Assembly (NCBI RefSeq): GCF_000316115.1
Contig: NZ_JH993797.1
Location: forward strand, 5,925,961-5,989,960
Reading direction: 5' to 3'
Length of the DNA: 64,000 bases
Source: Leptolyngbya sp. PCC 7375
GTDB taxonomy: Bacteria > Cyanobacteriota > Cyanobacteriia > Phormidesmidales > Phormidesmidaceae
Shown here: positions 54,801 to 63,419 of the stretch, piece by piece
Layout: every line of letters begins with the position of its first letter
How positions within the stretch are numbered: the stretch's first letter is position 1
Program-made: the position numbers and the translations under genes
Notes under the pieces: model-generated
Told to the model about the DNA's origin: nothing
Databases searched by the model: none
The model's input: only the letters and a program-made list of their open reading frames with translations

Positions 54801-55014
54801 CCCCGTTAATCTCCCGCTCCAACACCGTGGTTACGGCTTTCTCAACGGTTTCGGCATCGGCACCAATATAGGTGGCCGTTACATTAACCTGGGTGGGACT
54901 AATGTCTGGATACTGGGCAATGGGCAGTGTAGGAATGCTCACCGCACCAATCAACAGAATGATAATGGCGCAGACGGTGGCAAAAACAGGCCGCTTAATA
55001 AAATAGTTGACCAT
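51844..55014 (-). CDS. RND-family efflux permease (AcrB/HAE1 type)
   Basis: 1056 residues from the ATG at 55014; the frame stays open to 55089 but the first 25 residues upstream are not family-like. It begins MVNYFIKRPVFATV, as in HAE1 pumps, with twelve membrane helices and two large periplasmic loops. GMVVDDAIVVVED in TM4 carries the proton-relay Asp pair, and GLASKNSILIVEFANQ is the TM10-11 signature. It would pump hydrophobic compounds with the adjacent adaptor and an outer-membrane channel not found here. Same strand as the adaptor, 168 bases apart. Confidence 0.95.
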   Translation of the reverse strand: MVNYFIKRPVFATVCAIIILLIGAVSIPTLPIAQYPDISPTQVNVTATYIGADAETVEKAVTTVLEREINGVEGMRYISSNSSNSGISNIVVTFDASRDKDIAAVDVQNRVSLAEPQLPEEVRQTGVVVSKQNSNILLGMSLFSEDGTFDSVFLSNYADLYIVDALRRVPGVGDVVIFGERTYAMRLWLDPQRLARRELTADDVVQALQEQNIQIGAGQIGQPPSPEDQTFQIDLRAVSRLQEVSEFEELVIQTGENGALVKLKDVGRAELGAESYNTFLRFNGNESVGLGIFQLPGSNALQVAQGIREVMAELADEFPQGMEYGVGFDTTEFVRQSLARVVWTLVQAVGLVVLVIYLFLQDWRTTLIPAITIPVALIGTFAIVKIFGFSINSLTLFGLTLATGMVVDDAIVVVEDIASKIQNRGMSPKLAAVEAMRELTGAVIATSLVLMAVFIPVAFFPGTTGALYRQFALTIAFAIALSTFNALTLTPTLAGLLLRQHTGSHGWLDIIFNPFNRLLDNIRAQYGGALQILNRFKVFVLAAFVASLVLTGWLYNSVPSAFLPDEDQGYFITLIQGPEGSSLNQTSKVMRQVEETILAQDGVRATFAVGGFSFNGNTANNGVVFTTLEPWEERPPGITSFSLIGQLFGEFSNITEARVFPVNPPAIQGLSSFSGFQFQLQDRRGNLTIDTLVQNMFGLLGAANQNPNLNAVFSTYAANSPLIEIDVDRDKAKALDVDIDEVFGTLQTYLGSRYVNDFTLQGRTYRVYVQADQQYRSAPDDINKLYVRSNNDVMIPMGSLVSLSETTGAQTINHYNLFRSIEINGAAAPGVSSGVAIDTMEEVAAQVLPASLGYEWTGNALEEIESGSQAPIIFGLGIIFVFLVLAAQYESYVDPVIILFAVPLAVFGALLAQSMRGLPNDVYCQIGLVMLIGLASKNSILIVEFANQLRDQGLPIVKASLEAAQSRMRPILMTAISTLSSIFPLVIATGAGAGSRQSLGTAVFGGMFVATFLSLFVVPILYIVVKSLSEQFKPPKGPNDGEQMAVYERKMTGTGV

Positions 55015-55182
55015 GGAAAGATGCCAATAGGGTGGGGGTGGGGGTAGGGGCTGGTCTTGTACTTTTAATTGCTTAGGCAAAAAAGGCAACGTAGGGGCTG
55101 GTCTTGTACCTACCCTAGACGTAGGAGGTAGTCCTGTACTTCCCTTGGGCGGAAGAGGACTTTAAATGATCCAACAACAGAC

Positions 55183-56544
55183 TTAAGGAGATACACCGGC
55201 CTCAGCCGCTTCTTCTTGGGGCGTAATCGGCACACCGTCCTGCAAATTCAATAGACCAGTGGTCACAATCTCTTCTCCGGCGGAGAGACCCTCTAGCACT
55301 TGAAAGTTGTTGCCCTGCATAGCGCCCAATGTAATCGGTCTTAGCTGAGCAACCGGTCCCTCAGTGGGTGGCTGCCCATCTTCTGGCGGTGGCGCATCGG
55401 CTGCTACATAGACAAAGGATTGTCCCCCTAAACGGGTAATGGCCGTCGCTGGGATCAATAGACCAGGACGTTCATCTAAAATAACGCGCACGTCTACGCG
55501 CTGGTTATCCTGTAAATTGCCTGCTAAATTCGAGAATCGAGCCTTTGCCAATACGGTTTGGGTTGAGACATCTGTTTGAGGTGAAATGAAACTTAGAGCA
55601 CCAGTAGCCACAGGTTCATCAGCACCAAAGGTCAGTAGCTCCACCGGCATGCCCAGTTGAATTTCACCAAGCTGTTCAGCAGGAATATCTATCTCCAGCT
55701 CCAGCACTTCATTTTGGGTGATGGTGGTCAAGGTCCCCCCCACTCGCACATAATCCCCCAGTTCCACTGGAATATCGCCAACTACACCAGCAATCGGTGC
55801 GGTCACCGTTTTATCCAGCAAGTCTTCACGGGTGGCCTCTGCAGTGGCCTGGGACTGTTCTAGAAATGCCTCGGCCTGGCTCAGACTTGCCTGAGCCGCC
55901 TCAATTTCTTCTCTGGCAGCCTCTAAAGACGCAATGGCCGCGTCGCGATCGCGTTCTACCTCATCCAATTCCTGCTGCGACTGAGCACCTGCCTCCACAA
56001 GACGTTGTGTACGCCCAAATTCAGTGTTTTGCAACTTCACATCTGCTTCTATGCGAATACGCTGCGCCACCAACGACTGCAGTTGAGCCCGAGAGTTATC
56101 CCGAGCCGATTGCGCTGCACTGACACTGGCCAACGCTGCACTCAGCTCAGCTTGAGAGCGATCGGCACTCAGTTCCATAATGGGATCACCTGCCGCTATC
56201 TGATCACCTGATGAAACATAGATGCGAGTAATCCGACCATCGGCTTCCGGCTGTAGCACCACCCCCGCTTGGGCATCTAATGTGCCAACAAACGTAGCCT
56301 GATCGCGCAACGTTTCTGGCCGCATCTGCTCTAGTGTGACAGGAACAGCACCCCCCATGGGCATACCCGATGGTCCGCCACCTCTACCTAACAATCGCCA
56401 CAGGGCAAAGCCTCCTCCAGCCAACACAATCAAAGCTGCCAGCCAAATCAACCAGTTACGCTGACTTGGAACCTGAGATGACACAGAGGAAGATTGCATG
56501 GAGGATGTCTCTAATGCTGTTGAAGAACCAGAGTGTGAAGTCAT
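55183..56544 (-). CDS. RND efflux periplasmic adaptor (HlyD/MFP family)
   Basis: 453 residues. N-terminal membrane anchor (WLIWLAALIVLAGGGFALW), lipoyl-like halves around a long alpha-helical hairpin (about 150-235, rich in SAAQSARDN and AAREEIEAAQ), then beta-barrel and membrane-proximal parts (TQTVLAKARFSN, LIPATAITRLGG). The adaptor bridges the pump and the outer-membrane channel. It is the first gene of the pump operon. Confidence 0.93.
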   Translation of the reverse strand: MTSHSGSSTALETSSMQSSSVSSQVPSQRNWLIWLAALIVLAGGGFALWRLLGRGGGPSGMPMGGAVPVTLEQMRPETLRDQATFVGTLDAQAGVVLQPEADGRITRIYVSSGDQIAAGDPIMELSADRSQAELSAALASVSAAQSARDNSRAQLQSLVAQRIRIEADVKLQNTEFGRTQRLVEAGAQSQQELDEVERDRDAAIASLEAAREEIEAAQASLSQAEAFLEQSQATAEATREDLLDKTVTAPIAGVVGDIPVELGDYVRVGGTLTTITQNEVLELEIDIPAEQLGEIQLGMPVELLTFGADEPVATGALSFISPQTDVSTQTVLAKARFSNLAGNLQDNQRVDVRVILDERPGLLIPATAITRLGGQSFVYVAADAPPPEDGQPPTEGPVAQLRPITLGAMQGNNFQVLEGLSAGEEIVTTGLLNLQDGVPITPQEEAAEAGVSP

Positions 56545-57044
56545 AAAAGCTAAAAAACTGACAGGAGCCGCTAGCAGCGATCCTTGACCGATAGTTCCAT
56601 ATTATCGAACTTTAACGGATTCAAACCGAAGTTCAGATAATGTTCAGACAATAAACAGGTGGAAAACGATGGGAGCACCTAAGGACCAAAAGACAAACCA
56701 TCGTTCAATTTAACAAGTGCCCCATGGCATTGAACAATTACAACAACGTTGTATTTAAATTCTTGTGGGACTAAAAATAGGCTAGAAAGTAATGCTTAAA
56801 AACTCCGTACAACAAAAAAACGCGACTAGTGCAGGTTGAATGAGCCAAACGCCTAGTAAACACTGTACTAGGGCCTGATATGGTCCACCATAGCGCATAT
56901 CTATTTTTTTATGGGGCGTGTTTTTTTGATGGAATCCCATGAGTGGCATTCATGATCAGGATTGGATTCAGTCAATGCTTGTGGGCCAGGGATATTAGCG
57001 ATCTCACCGTTGATTTTTAGGCAGGCAGGGCCGATTTTTTAGGT
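56545..57044. other. Divergent intergenic region, no gene seen
   Basis: 500 bases between the efflux operon and a plus-strand hypothetical gene. It should hold the efflux promoter; no TetR-type palindrome or clear boxes were identified. Confidence 0.4.
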
Positions 57045-57398
57045 GTGTATCATGCATTACCGATATCGGTCTGTTTTCATCTATATGTCTGGACAATAGT
57101 GGGAACGGCCAGCCTGATGGCTCTGGCAGCCGCTGGAGTTTCTAAAAGCTATTGGGGCTATTGGTTTCAGCGGCCAGATATCCTTGCAGAAACAGACTCA
57201 TTAGTCACTGTTAAACACGTTATTCCCCTGACAACATCTGCTGCTAGACCACCTCAATTTATAGGGGACTCTAGCTACTCAAAAGAAGATGCCTATTCCT
57301 CTGGTGAGGATTACTTTCTCGATGAGCGTCATTTAGTGCAAAAACGTTCAAGACAGGCTTACTTAAGCCGCTCTAAGCTTTGGGTGATCTTGCATTAG
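57045..57398 (+). CDS. Hypothetical membrane-anchored protein
   Basis: 117 residues from a GTG. One N-terminal membrane segment (about 10-30, VCFHLYVWTIVGTASLMALA), then a polar C-terminal part. No family recognised. It lies nine bases before the azlC start and may be co-transcribed with azlCD. Confidence 0.45.
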   Translation: MYHALPISVCFHLYVWTIVGTASLMALAAAGVSKSYWGYWFQRPDILAETDSLVTVKHVIPLTTSAARPPQFIGDSSYSKEDAYSSGEDYFLDERHLVQKRSRQAYLSRSKLWVILH

Positions 57399-57406
57399 AT
57401 ATTCCC

Positions 57407-58138
57407 ATGACTATGGTCTCTAAGCTGACCCAGCGTCCCTGGCATGAGTTTTGGGCGGGGGCTCGGCAAACTATCCCCCTGATCGTCGGCGCAATTCCGT
57501 TTGGCATTATCTTTGGTACCCTGGCTCAGTCCAGCGGACTCTCCTTTGGGGGGGCGATGGGGATGTCAGCCGTTGTCTTTGCTGGTTCGTCCCAGTTTAT
57601 TGCCTTGGGGCTGTTGGCGGCAGGTACCCCCATCGGTATTATCATTCTGACGACCTGGGTGGTCAATCTGCGACATCTGCTCTACGCCGTTAGCCTGGTT
57701 CCCTATGTCAAACACCTCAGCCAGACATGGAAATTACCGTTGGGGTTTTGGCTGACTGATGAAAATTTTATGGTGGCCATCCAACGCTATCGCCAAGACG
57801 ATCCATCCCCTCACAAACATTGGTTTCAGTTTGGCTCAGCCCTGGCCATGTATGTTAGTTGGCAACTGTGCACCCTGCTGGGGCTGACACTGGGTCAAAG
57901 CATTCCCAATGCCAGTGCCTGGGGTTTGGACTTTGCCATGGTCGCCACCTTTATTGGCATGACAATTCCCTATTTAACGAATCGACCCATGGTGGCTACG
58001 GTTGTCACGGCAGGCGTTACGGCTCTGCTCGCCCGAGGCTTGCCCCATCAATTGGGTCTGATGGTCGCTGCGATCGCAGGCATCCTTGTGGGTGTCCTGC
58101 TCGAAAACTACTCAAAGAAGCTCAAAGAAGAACTATGA
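57407..58138 (+). CDS. azlC: AzlC-family branched-chain amino acid exporter, large subunit
   Basis: 243 residues from the ATG at 57407; a second ATG two codons later is possible. Membrane protein with the AzlC hallmark PLIVGAIPFGIIFGTLA, MSAVVFAGSSQF, NLRHLLYAVSL and GFWLTDENFMV. With AzlD it exports valine, leucine or isoleucine. The stop overlaps the azlD start in an ATGA, so the two are coupled. Confidence 0.92.
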   Translation: MTMVSKLTQRPWHEFWAGARQTIPLIVGAIPFGIIFGTLAQSSGLSFGGAMGMSAVVFAGSSQFIALGLLAAGTPIGIIILTTWVVNLRHLLYAVSLVPYVKHLSQTWKLPLGFWLTDENFMVAIQRYRQDDPSPHKHWFQFGSALAMYVSWQLCTLLGLTLGQSIPNASAWGLDFAMVATFIGMTIPYLTNRPMVATVVTAGVTALLARGLPHQLGLMVAAIAGILVGVLLENYSKKLKEEL

Positions 58139-58455
58139 CGAACGAAGTACTACTGCTGGGCGGCATGACCCTTGTCACCTTCCTGATCCGCTACCCGCTC
58201 CTCGCCATGAGTGGTCACATTACCTTGCCGCCTCGACTACTGCAGGCCCTAACCTATGTCCCCCCGGCGGTATTAACCGCCATTATTGTCCCCAGTGTCC
58301 TCATAGAAGGCGATAGCCTTTGGCTCGGGGTTGGTAATCCGCGTCTGATGGGTGCCCTAGCCGCGTTAGGGGTGGGGCTTTGGCAAAAGAATCTGCTGCT
58401 AACAATTCTTGTCGGCATGGGAGTCTTTTTGTTGTGGCAAACTCTCTTTAGCTGA
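58135..58455 (+). CDS. azlD: AzlD-family branched-chain amino acid exporter, small subunit
   Basis: 106 residues, the usual size, with three or four membrane helices (LLLGGMTLVTFLIRYPLLAM, LLQALTYVPPAVLTAIIVPS). It starts at the ATG overlapping the azlC stop. Needs AzlC for function. Confidence 0.9.
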   Translation: MTNEVLLLGGMTLVTFLIRYPLLAMSGHITLPPRLLQALTYVPPAVLTAIIVPSVLIEGDSLWLGVGNPRLMGALAALGVGLWQKNLLLTILVGMGVFLLWQTLFS

Positions 58456-58505
58456 AATCGCAGAATAGGCACACGTTATCTCTGGGCAGGCACAGGGCAC
58501 TGCCC

Positions 58506-59249
58506 CTAAAGGTTTTCTGGGGTGGGTCTCCTCTCAACCCACTCTAACTTCACAACTTCAGCTATGCCATTTTTCACGGTCCAAAAGACGCTGTAATGGC
58601 TGACCTGCATATTCCAGAAATGCCCCTCTCGGCCATCTTTTCCGCGTTCATATCCTGGACGTGGATCCTGCGCTAGGGTCTCTTCAATTAAACGGCGTAG
58701 TTTCTCTGGTCCAGGCTCTAGGCTTTCAATTAAAACTGATTCAGCTTTGTTATTCCAGCGCACTGGCAACAATATCTGCTGCTCAACTGTCCAGGCTCCC
58801 TCAGCTGTGGGAATTGCATCTGCATAGGGCACATAGGGTTTGACATCAATAACCGGCGTACCATCTAAAAAATCTCCTCCCTGTACCTGTAAACGCAATT
58901 TTCTCTTTTTTTCAGTCATTCCCAACAGTTTGACAGCACTCATGCCAATGGCATTGGGCCGATTGGGGCTACGGGTGGCATAGACGCCAACACTCTTATT
59001 GCCCCCTAAGCGTGGGGGTCTCACCAAAGGCTTAAACCCACCATAGGACTGCCCATGAAACGTAAATAAAACCCACAGATGGGAAAACGCCTCAATCCCC
59101 CGCAGTGCTAATTTATTCTCTTCTGTAGCCTCAAAAACAATATCTGCGTAGGCCGACTCTACCAACCCCGCCTGTCGAGGAATGCCAAATCGATCGGGAT
59201 AACAAGATTGAATATAAGCTATGGGGGTAAACGTAACCTCGGCAACCAT
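58506..59249 (-). CDS. trmO: tRNA (N6-threonylcarbamoyladenosine-37) methyltransferase
   Basis: 247 residues. The beta-barrel TrmO/YaeB fold methylates t6A37 of threonine tRNAs. Signature parts: CYPDRFGIPRQAGLVESA, ATRSPNRPNAIGMSAVKL, LDGTPVIDVKPYVPY, and the C-terminal ALAQDPRPGYE-like TLAQDPRPGYERG. The S-adenosylmethionine site is in the NRPN loop. Isolated gene. Confidence 0.93.
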   Translation of the reverse strand: MVAEVTFTPIAYIQSCYPDRFGIPRQAGLVESAYADIVFEATEENKLALRGIEAFSHLWVLFTFHGQSYGGFKPLVRPPRLGGNKSVGVYATRSPNRPNAIGMSAVKLLGMTEKKRKLRLQVQGGDFLDGTPVIDVKPYVPYADAIPTAEGAWTVEQQILLPVRWNNKAESVLIESLEPGPEKLRRLIEETLAQDPRPGYERGKDGREGHFWNMQVSHYSVFWTVKNGIAEVVKLEWVERRPTPENL

Positions 59250-59283
59250 CAGACAGCGGCATCAAACACCTCCCAAGCATAAT

Positions 59284-59319
59284 CGATGTAGGGGTGTTGC
59301 ATGCAACACCCCTACATCG
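59284..59319. repeat. Perfect 36-bp palindrome of the GTAGGG...CCCTAC family
   Basis: Arms CGATGTAGGGGTGTTGCA and complement pair completely. It lies between trmO and the anti-sigma gene on the minus strand. Its centre is TGCATGCA, unlike the CCATGG of the chlB-flanking copies. Confidence 0.88.
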
Positions 59320-59334
59320 CCTAAATTCACGCCC

Positions 59335-60084
59335 TTAAATTGCCCCCGTCATTACCCGCACACCCGAAGGGTTAGGGTTCGTTTGACGGCCATCAATGGT
59401 GACAAATAACTCCGTGGTTTTTACCCCCTCCGGGGGTGTTTCATTGGGGGTAAATCTGACAAATATAGAACCATCGTCTCCTGTATTAAACTCACCACAG
59501 TAAATAACTGTTCCGTTCTCTAACGCTAGCCACATCCGATACACCTCGTCTGGTGGCAGCGGTGGCAAATCGCCTAATGAGACAATCACCTCTTGCCAAT
59601 TACCGGGGGTAAATAATAGTGTGCCAGCCGCGTTGGTGCCATTGCCCGTCAGCGCAATTAGCCGACTGTTGGGCTGTTGCAAAATGGCAGCCACTCGATC
59701 TTCTTCGAGCTGTTGGGCCAGCTGCTGCCGTAGTCTTAGATTGTCGGTGGCTAGGGCTAGGGTTGCGATCGCAGCCAGCCCCACCAAAATTTTCCAAATA
59801 ACTCCCTTAGAACCCTGGGGCGAAACAGGTACCGTTTCAAGTGACTTAGAGGGTACTAAAAACCGCTCCCGCAAACTTTCCGGTGGCGATATCTGCGCTA
59901 ATCCTTGGGGCAGCAGCTCAAAACTCGCCTCCAGAGAATGCAATTCTTTCAAAACTGCCGGATCATCAAGGGCCAGCTGCTCCACCTGCGCCCTCTCTTC
60001 CGAGGTTAAGTCCCCCAGCACATAACCTGAGAGCAACATATATTTTTCTTCTGGCAACGGACCGGGCCTGTTGTTGCTCATCAT
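59335..60084 (-). CDS. Anti-sigma factor (membrane, zinc-finger-less type)
   Basis: 249 residues. An N-terminal helical sigma-binding-like domain (SGYVLGDLTSEERAQVEQLA) precedes a single membrane helix (about 95-115, VIWKILVGLAAIATLALA). An extracytoplasmic RskA-like beta domain follows (LLFTPGNWQEVIVSLGDLPP, VYRMWLALENG). The start overlaps the sigma gene stop in ATGA. It should hold the ECF factor at the membrane until a signal arrives. No conserved His/Cys zinc motif is visible. Confidence 0.9.
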   Translation of the reverse strand: MMSNNRPGPLPEEKYMLLSGYVLGDLTSEERAQVEQLALDDPAVLKELHSLEASFELLPQGLAQISPPESLRERFLVPSKSLETVPVSPQGSKGVIWKILVGLAAIATLALATDNLRLRQQLAQQLEEDRVAAILQQPNSRLIALTGNGTNAAGTLLFTPGNWQEVIVSLGDLPPLPPDEVYRMWLALENGTVIYCGEFNTGDDGSIFVRFTPNETPPEGVKTTELFVTIDGRQTNPNPSGVRVMTGAI

Positions 60085-60638
60085 TCAACCACATCCCCTA
60101 ATCGCTTCCTCAGTTCAATGAGCCCCTGACGCGCTCGCGTTTTTACAGTTCCCAAAGGCATATTTAACTGTCGAGCGATATCTGCATGGCTAATGCCCTG
60201 ATAAAAGTTCATCTCTAGAACCTGACGCTGCTGATCTTTAAGTTGAGAGAGGGCCTGTCGCAAAGTCTCTTGCTGTTCCGATAGGGTGGCATTTTCCAGG
60301 GGCGTTATGGTGCGATTCGGTAAGGATTTTAATTGCTGTAGAGAACGCTTTTGGGTGCTGCGCTTAGCAATTCGGTCTAAGGCTCGCGAGCGAGTCACCA
60401 GACTTAGATACGTACTCAACACAGACCGCTGGGGGTCATACTTATCCTGTTTCCAAAAATTAAAGAATATTTCCTGGGTGAGGTCTTCAGCTTCAGCGGG
60501 TTGTTTTAAAAATCTCAAGGCAACCGTATAAACTAAACCACCATAGCGATCGTAGAGAACAGTAAGTGCTTCCTGGTGTCCAGCTCTCAAGCTACGAATT
60601 AACTCACTATCAGAGGCATCTGTAGAAAAACGAGCCAT
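60081..60638 (-). CDS. ECF-type RNA polymerase sigma factor
   Basis: 185 residues with region 2 (LYDRYGGLVYTVALRFLKQP, AEDLTQEIFFNFWKQ) and region 4 (MNFYQGISHADIARQLNMPL, GTVKTRARQGLIELRK). Usual ECF layout. It is co-transcribed with the downstream anti-sigma gene, typical of stress-response modules. Target promoters unknown; autoregulation is likely by family rule. Confidence 0.95.
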   Translation of the reverse strand: MARFSTDASDSELIRSLRAGHQEALTVLYDRYGGLVYTVALRFLKQPAEAEDLTQEIFFNFWKQDKYDPQRSVLSTYLSLVTRSRALDRIAKRSTQKRSLQQLKSLPNRTITPLENATLSEQQETLRQALSQLKDQQRQVLEMNFYQGISHADIARQLNMPLGTVKTRARQGLIELRKRLGDVVE

Positions 60639-60746
60639 GTATTAGGGTACTGGGGTAATTGACCGCCTACCTAACGAGTATATAAAAAGGACCACACCCC
60701 AGGGGACATGATCCTGATCTCAGTTCAAACCAATCCAAATAAAGGA

Positions 60747-62210
60747 CTAGCCCACTGAATTAGCCCAATCCTTAGCCCAGTTCAAGTGCTTGTGCACTTC
60801 TTCAAGGGTGGTTGCTTCAGAATAGAGACGCAGTACTGGCTCGGTGCCACTAAAGCGAATCAATAACCAGCTGCCATCCGCCAGGGTGAACTTATAACCA
60901 TCAATGGAAAGCACATCGCCCACGACCTTACCGGCAACTTCAGTCGGTGTAGCATTTTGGAGTTGGTCCAGCAGCTTAGCCCGCACATCCATATTGGCCA
61001 GGGGCAAGTCAATCCGATCATAGGCTCCTTCAAAACCAGTCTGCTGGCGTAAAGCCTGGTTCAGCTGACCAAAATCTTTACCACTTTTCACCACAGCCTC
61101 TAGCAGATACAGCGCCGATAACAACGCATCCCGCTCAGGAATGTGATGGCCATAGCCAATGCCGCCAGACTCTTCACCGCCGATTAACACCTTGGTTTCC
61201 AGCATGCGATCGGCAATGTATTTATAGCCAATGGGTGTTTCATGGACCGATAGGCCATGGAGCTCAGCTACCTTTTGCATCAGGTTAGAGCCGCTAATGG
61301 TTTTGATCACTTCACCATCAAAACTGCGACGTTCCTTCAGGTGCTCAATCAAAATAGGAATGAGTACCTGGGAGCTCAAAAACTCGCCCTGGCCATCCAT
61401 GCCAGCTACCCGGTCACTGTCACCATCAAAGATAATACCGACCGTCAAACCTTCGCCACCAGACTGGTAACGCTCTTTGATGGCCTTGTAGAGCTTGGGA
61501 ATATACTTGGGCAAGGGCTCAGGAGCCCCCCCTTCAAACAGAGGGTCTGCGTCGCCATTAATTTCATGGATGGGCATGCCGAGGATTTTTTCAAACCCGC
61601 CTGCAGCAGAACCATGCATCACATCTGCAAATAGCGTTAGCTGGCCATCAGCAATGGCAGAGCGAATAGCGTCGATGTCCACCATGCCCTGAAGTGCCTG
61701 ACAGTAACTAGGCCAGGGATCAAAAGATGTAATTGTGCCCGGCTTATCAGCCACGGGCTTCCCCTGGGGCAGCATCGCCTCTACTTTCTTAGTGACATCG
61801 GGGGAAACGGAACCACCAAATGCACCTTTAACCTTTAAGCCAGAGTAGGCAGCGGGGTTGTGACTCGCCGTGATCACAATGGCACCCAACGCGCCTTTTT
61901 CGTGAGCCGCCCAGCTAAAGGCAGGGGTGGGTGCAAAACATTCAGATAACAATACGTCGTAACCAGCCTGGGCAATTGCCTCAGCGGCATGGCCTGCAAA
62001 TTCAGGGGATAGAAAACGACGGTCGTAACCCACAATCACTGTACGGCTGCCGTTGCTGCCGAAACAGTCTTCGAGAACTTTAGCGGACAGAGCGGCCACT
62101 AGCTCGACACGCTCAAAGGTAAAGTCGGCGGCAATCATGCCACGCCAACCATCTGTACCAAACTTAATCGATTTACCTACAAATACCGATGGAGATAATG
62201 CGGTTGCCAT
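60747..62210 (-). CDS. Phosphohexomutase (phosphoglucomutase/phosphomannomutase family)
   Basis: 487 residues with four-domain layout. The catalytic loop AIVITASHNPAAYSG gives phospho-serine Ser116. The metal loop is IIFDGDSDRVAG, the sugar loop GGEESGGIG and the phosphate loop RFSGTEPVLRLY. It interconverts hexose-1- and hexose-6-phosphates, feeding glycogen or sugar-nucleotide synthesis. Which hexose cannot be fixed; glmM is less likely given overall length and the VKGAFGGSVSP segment. Confidence 0.92.
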   Translation of the reverse strand: MATALSPSVFVGKSIKFGTDGWRGMIAADFTFERVELVAALSAKVLEDCFGSNGSRTVIVGYDRRFLSPEFAGHAAEAIAQAGYDVLLSECFAPTPAFSWAAHEKGALGAIVITASHNPAAYSGLKVKGAFGGSVSPDVTKKVEAMLPQGKPVADKPGTITSFDPWPSYCQALQGMVDIDAIRSAIADGQLTLFADVMHGSAAGGFEKILGMPIHEINGDADPLFEGGAPEPLPKYIPKLYKAIKERYQSGGEGLTVGIIFDGDSDRVAGMDGQGEFLSSQVLIPILIEHLKERRSFDGEVIKTISGSNLMQKVAELHGLSVHETPIGYKYIADRMLETKVLIGGEESGGIGYGHHIPERDALLSALYLLEAVVKSGKDFGQLNQALRQQTGFEGAYDRIDLPLANMDVRAKLLDQLQNATPTEVAGKVVGDVLSIDGYKFTLADGSWLLIRFSGTEPVLRLYSEATTLEEVHKHLNWAKDWANSVG

Positions 62211-62441
62211 AATGATTTCAGTAATGCCACATCTAAGGAATTCACAGATGCTAAGGGAGATCCTGATCCCCTCAGCAGTTTAAACAGTGCCCTTAGCAAA
62301 TGCCAGAGGGGAAAGCCCCATAACACAGTATTTTTCGAACCTAGCCTTACTGAAATAGACTGACGAGTGCTCTGAAGAGTTGCCTAGACAGCAAATTTGA
62401 GCAAATGCCGCAACCACGGCAGCGTTAGTAGGTATAGCTCG

Positions 62442-62933
62442 CTACACAGAGAGTCCTTCAATGGTAAATGGCGCATCGGCAAAGAGCTCGATCATGGCGA
62501 TATTACTCATATTCTCTAGTTTCAGAATCTGGAGAGGGAGCAGTGCCGTTTCTGAGCTATTGGGCCACCGGAAGGCCTTATCGCTGTGGATTTGCAGCAC
62601 CTTGCCGCCACTTTCTAATACCTTGAGCACCATAGGTTGTGTGCAACGACCCCAGAGGCAGAAGGCGTCGACGTCGTCGTCTAGGGCGATGGACAAGCGG
62701 TTGTCATTACCCGTTGGCATGATTATCCGCTCTCCCACTCGTGCCACAAACCTGGGGTTAGAAGGGATAAGTGCGATCGCACATCCAAAACTTACCCCGG
62801 TAAACTGGCTTGTTACCATTTCCAATGGCTTCAAAACTTGAAAATCAAACCCCGTAGGGACATTAGTTATGTTCAGTACATCTGCCTCTAATGCATCGGC
62901 AGTGGGTGAACAGTCAATATTGAGAGCAAACAC
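62442..62933 (-). CDS. Hypothetical protein, 163 residues
   Basis: Mostly predicted beta strands (FDFQVLKPLEMVTSQF, LSIALDDDVDAFCLWG, PFTIEGLSV), no signal or membrane helix. No family recognised. It is preceded by a 412-base gap and stands alone on the minus strand. The long open frame with normal codon use supports a real gene. Confidence 0.6.
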   Translation of the reverse strand: MFALNIDCSPTADALEADVLNITNVPTGFDFQVLKPLEMVTSQFTGVSFGCAIALIPSNPRFVARVGERIIMPTGNDNRLSIALDDDVDAFCLWGRCTQPMVLKVLESGGKVLQIHSDKAFRWPNSSETALLPLQILKLENMSNIAMIELFADAPFTIEGLSV

Positions 62934-63345
62934 GGATGGTCTCCTAAGCGGTTAACTTTCGCTACATTGGCAGACTCAGTAATTCCTTACCTGTCTGTCT
63001 CAAATCGCAGCGCATAGCAACAGCAACATGAATAGTGTGTCAGTAAAGTGGGAACAACTCACACCCTTAGGGTAAGGATGCACATATGAAACCAAATTGA
63101 AACGTTAGATATATAAAGAAACTAACGAACATAGGCTTAGAACCTTGAAAAATTAGTAAAGCCCTTGGCAATCATAGTGTATATCTCAGGTTTACTACGT
63201 TTCCCTCTAAGTTATGCCTATTAGCATGAACTAATAGGTCACTCTAAAAGTGAGTGTGATAACCTAGTTTGGTAGCAGTAATAACCTGTAGCAATAATTC
63301 AGGTATAAATCACTTGAATTAGCGACTGCTTAAGGTGAGCTGAGA
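62934..63345. other. Intergenic region, no gene seen
   Basis: 412 bases upstream of the hypothetical gene (minus) and tRNA-Pro (plus). Nothing supported beyond expected promoters. Confidence 0.4.
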
Positions 63346-63419
63346 CGGGATGTAGCGCAGTTTGGTAGCGCACTTCGTTCGGGACGAAGGGGCCGCTGGT
63401 TCGAATCCAGTCATCCCGA
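63346..63419 (+). tRNA. tRNA-Pro (anticodon CGG)
   Basis: 74 bases fold as a cloverleaf. The acceptor stem CGGGATG pairs with CATCCCG, discriminator A. The D arm has AGCGCAGTTTGGTAGCGCA. The anticodon stem CTTCG/CGAAG encloses loop TTCGGGA, giving CGG. The T arm is CTGGTTCGAATCCAG. CCA is not encoded. Confidence 0.95.
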
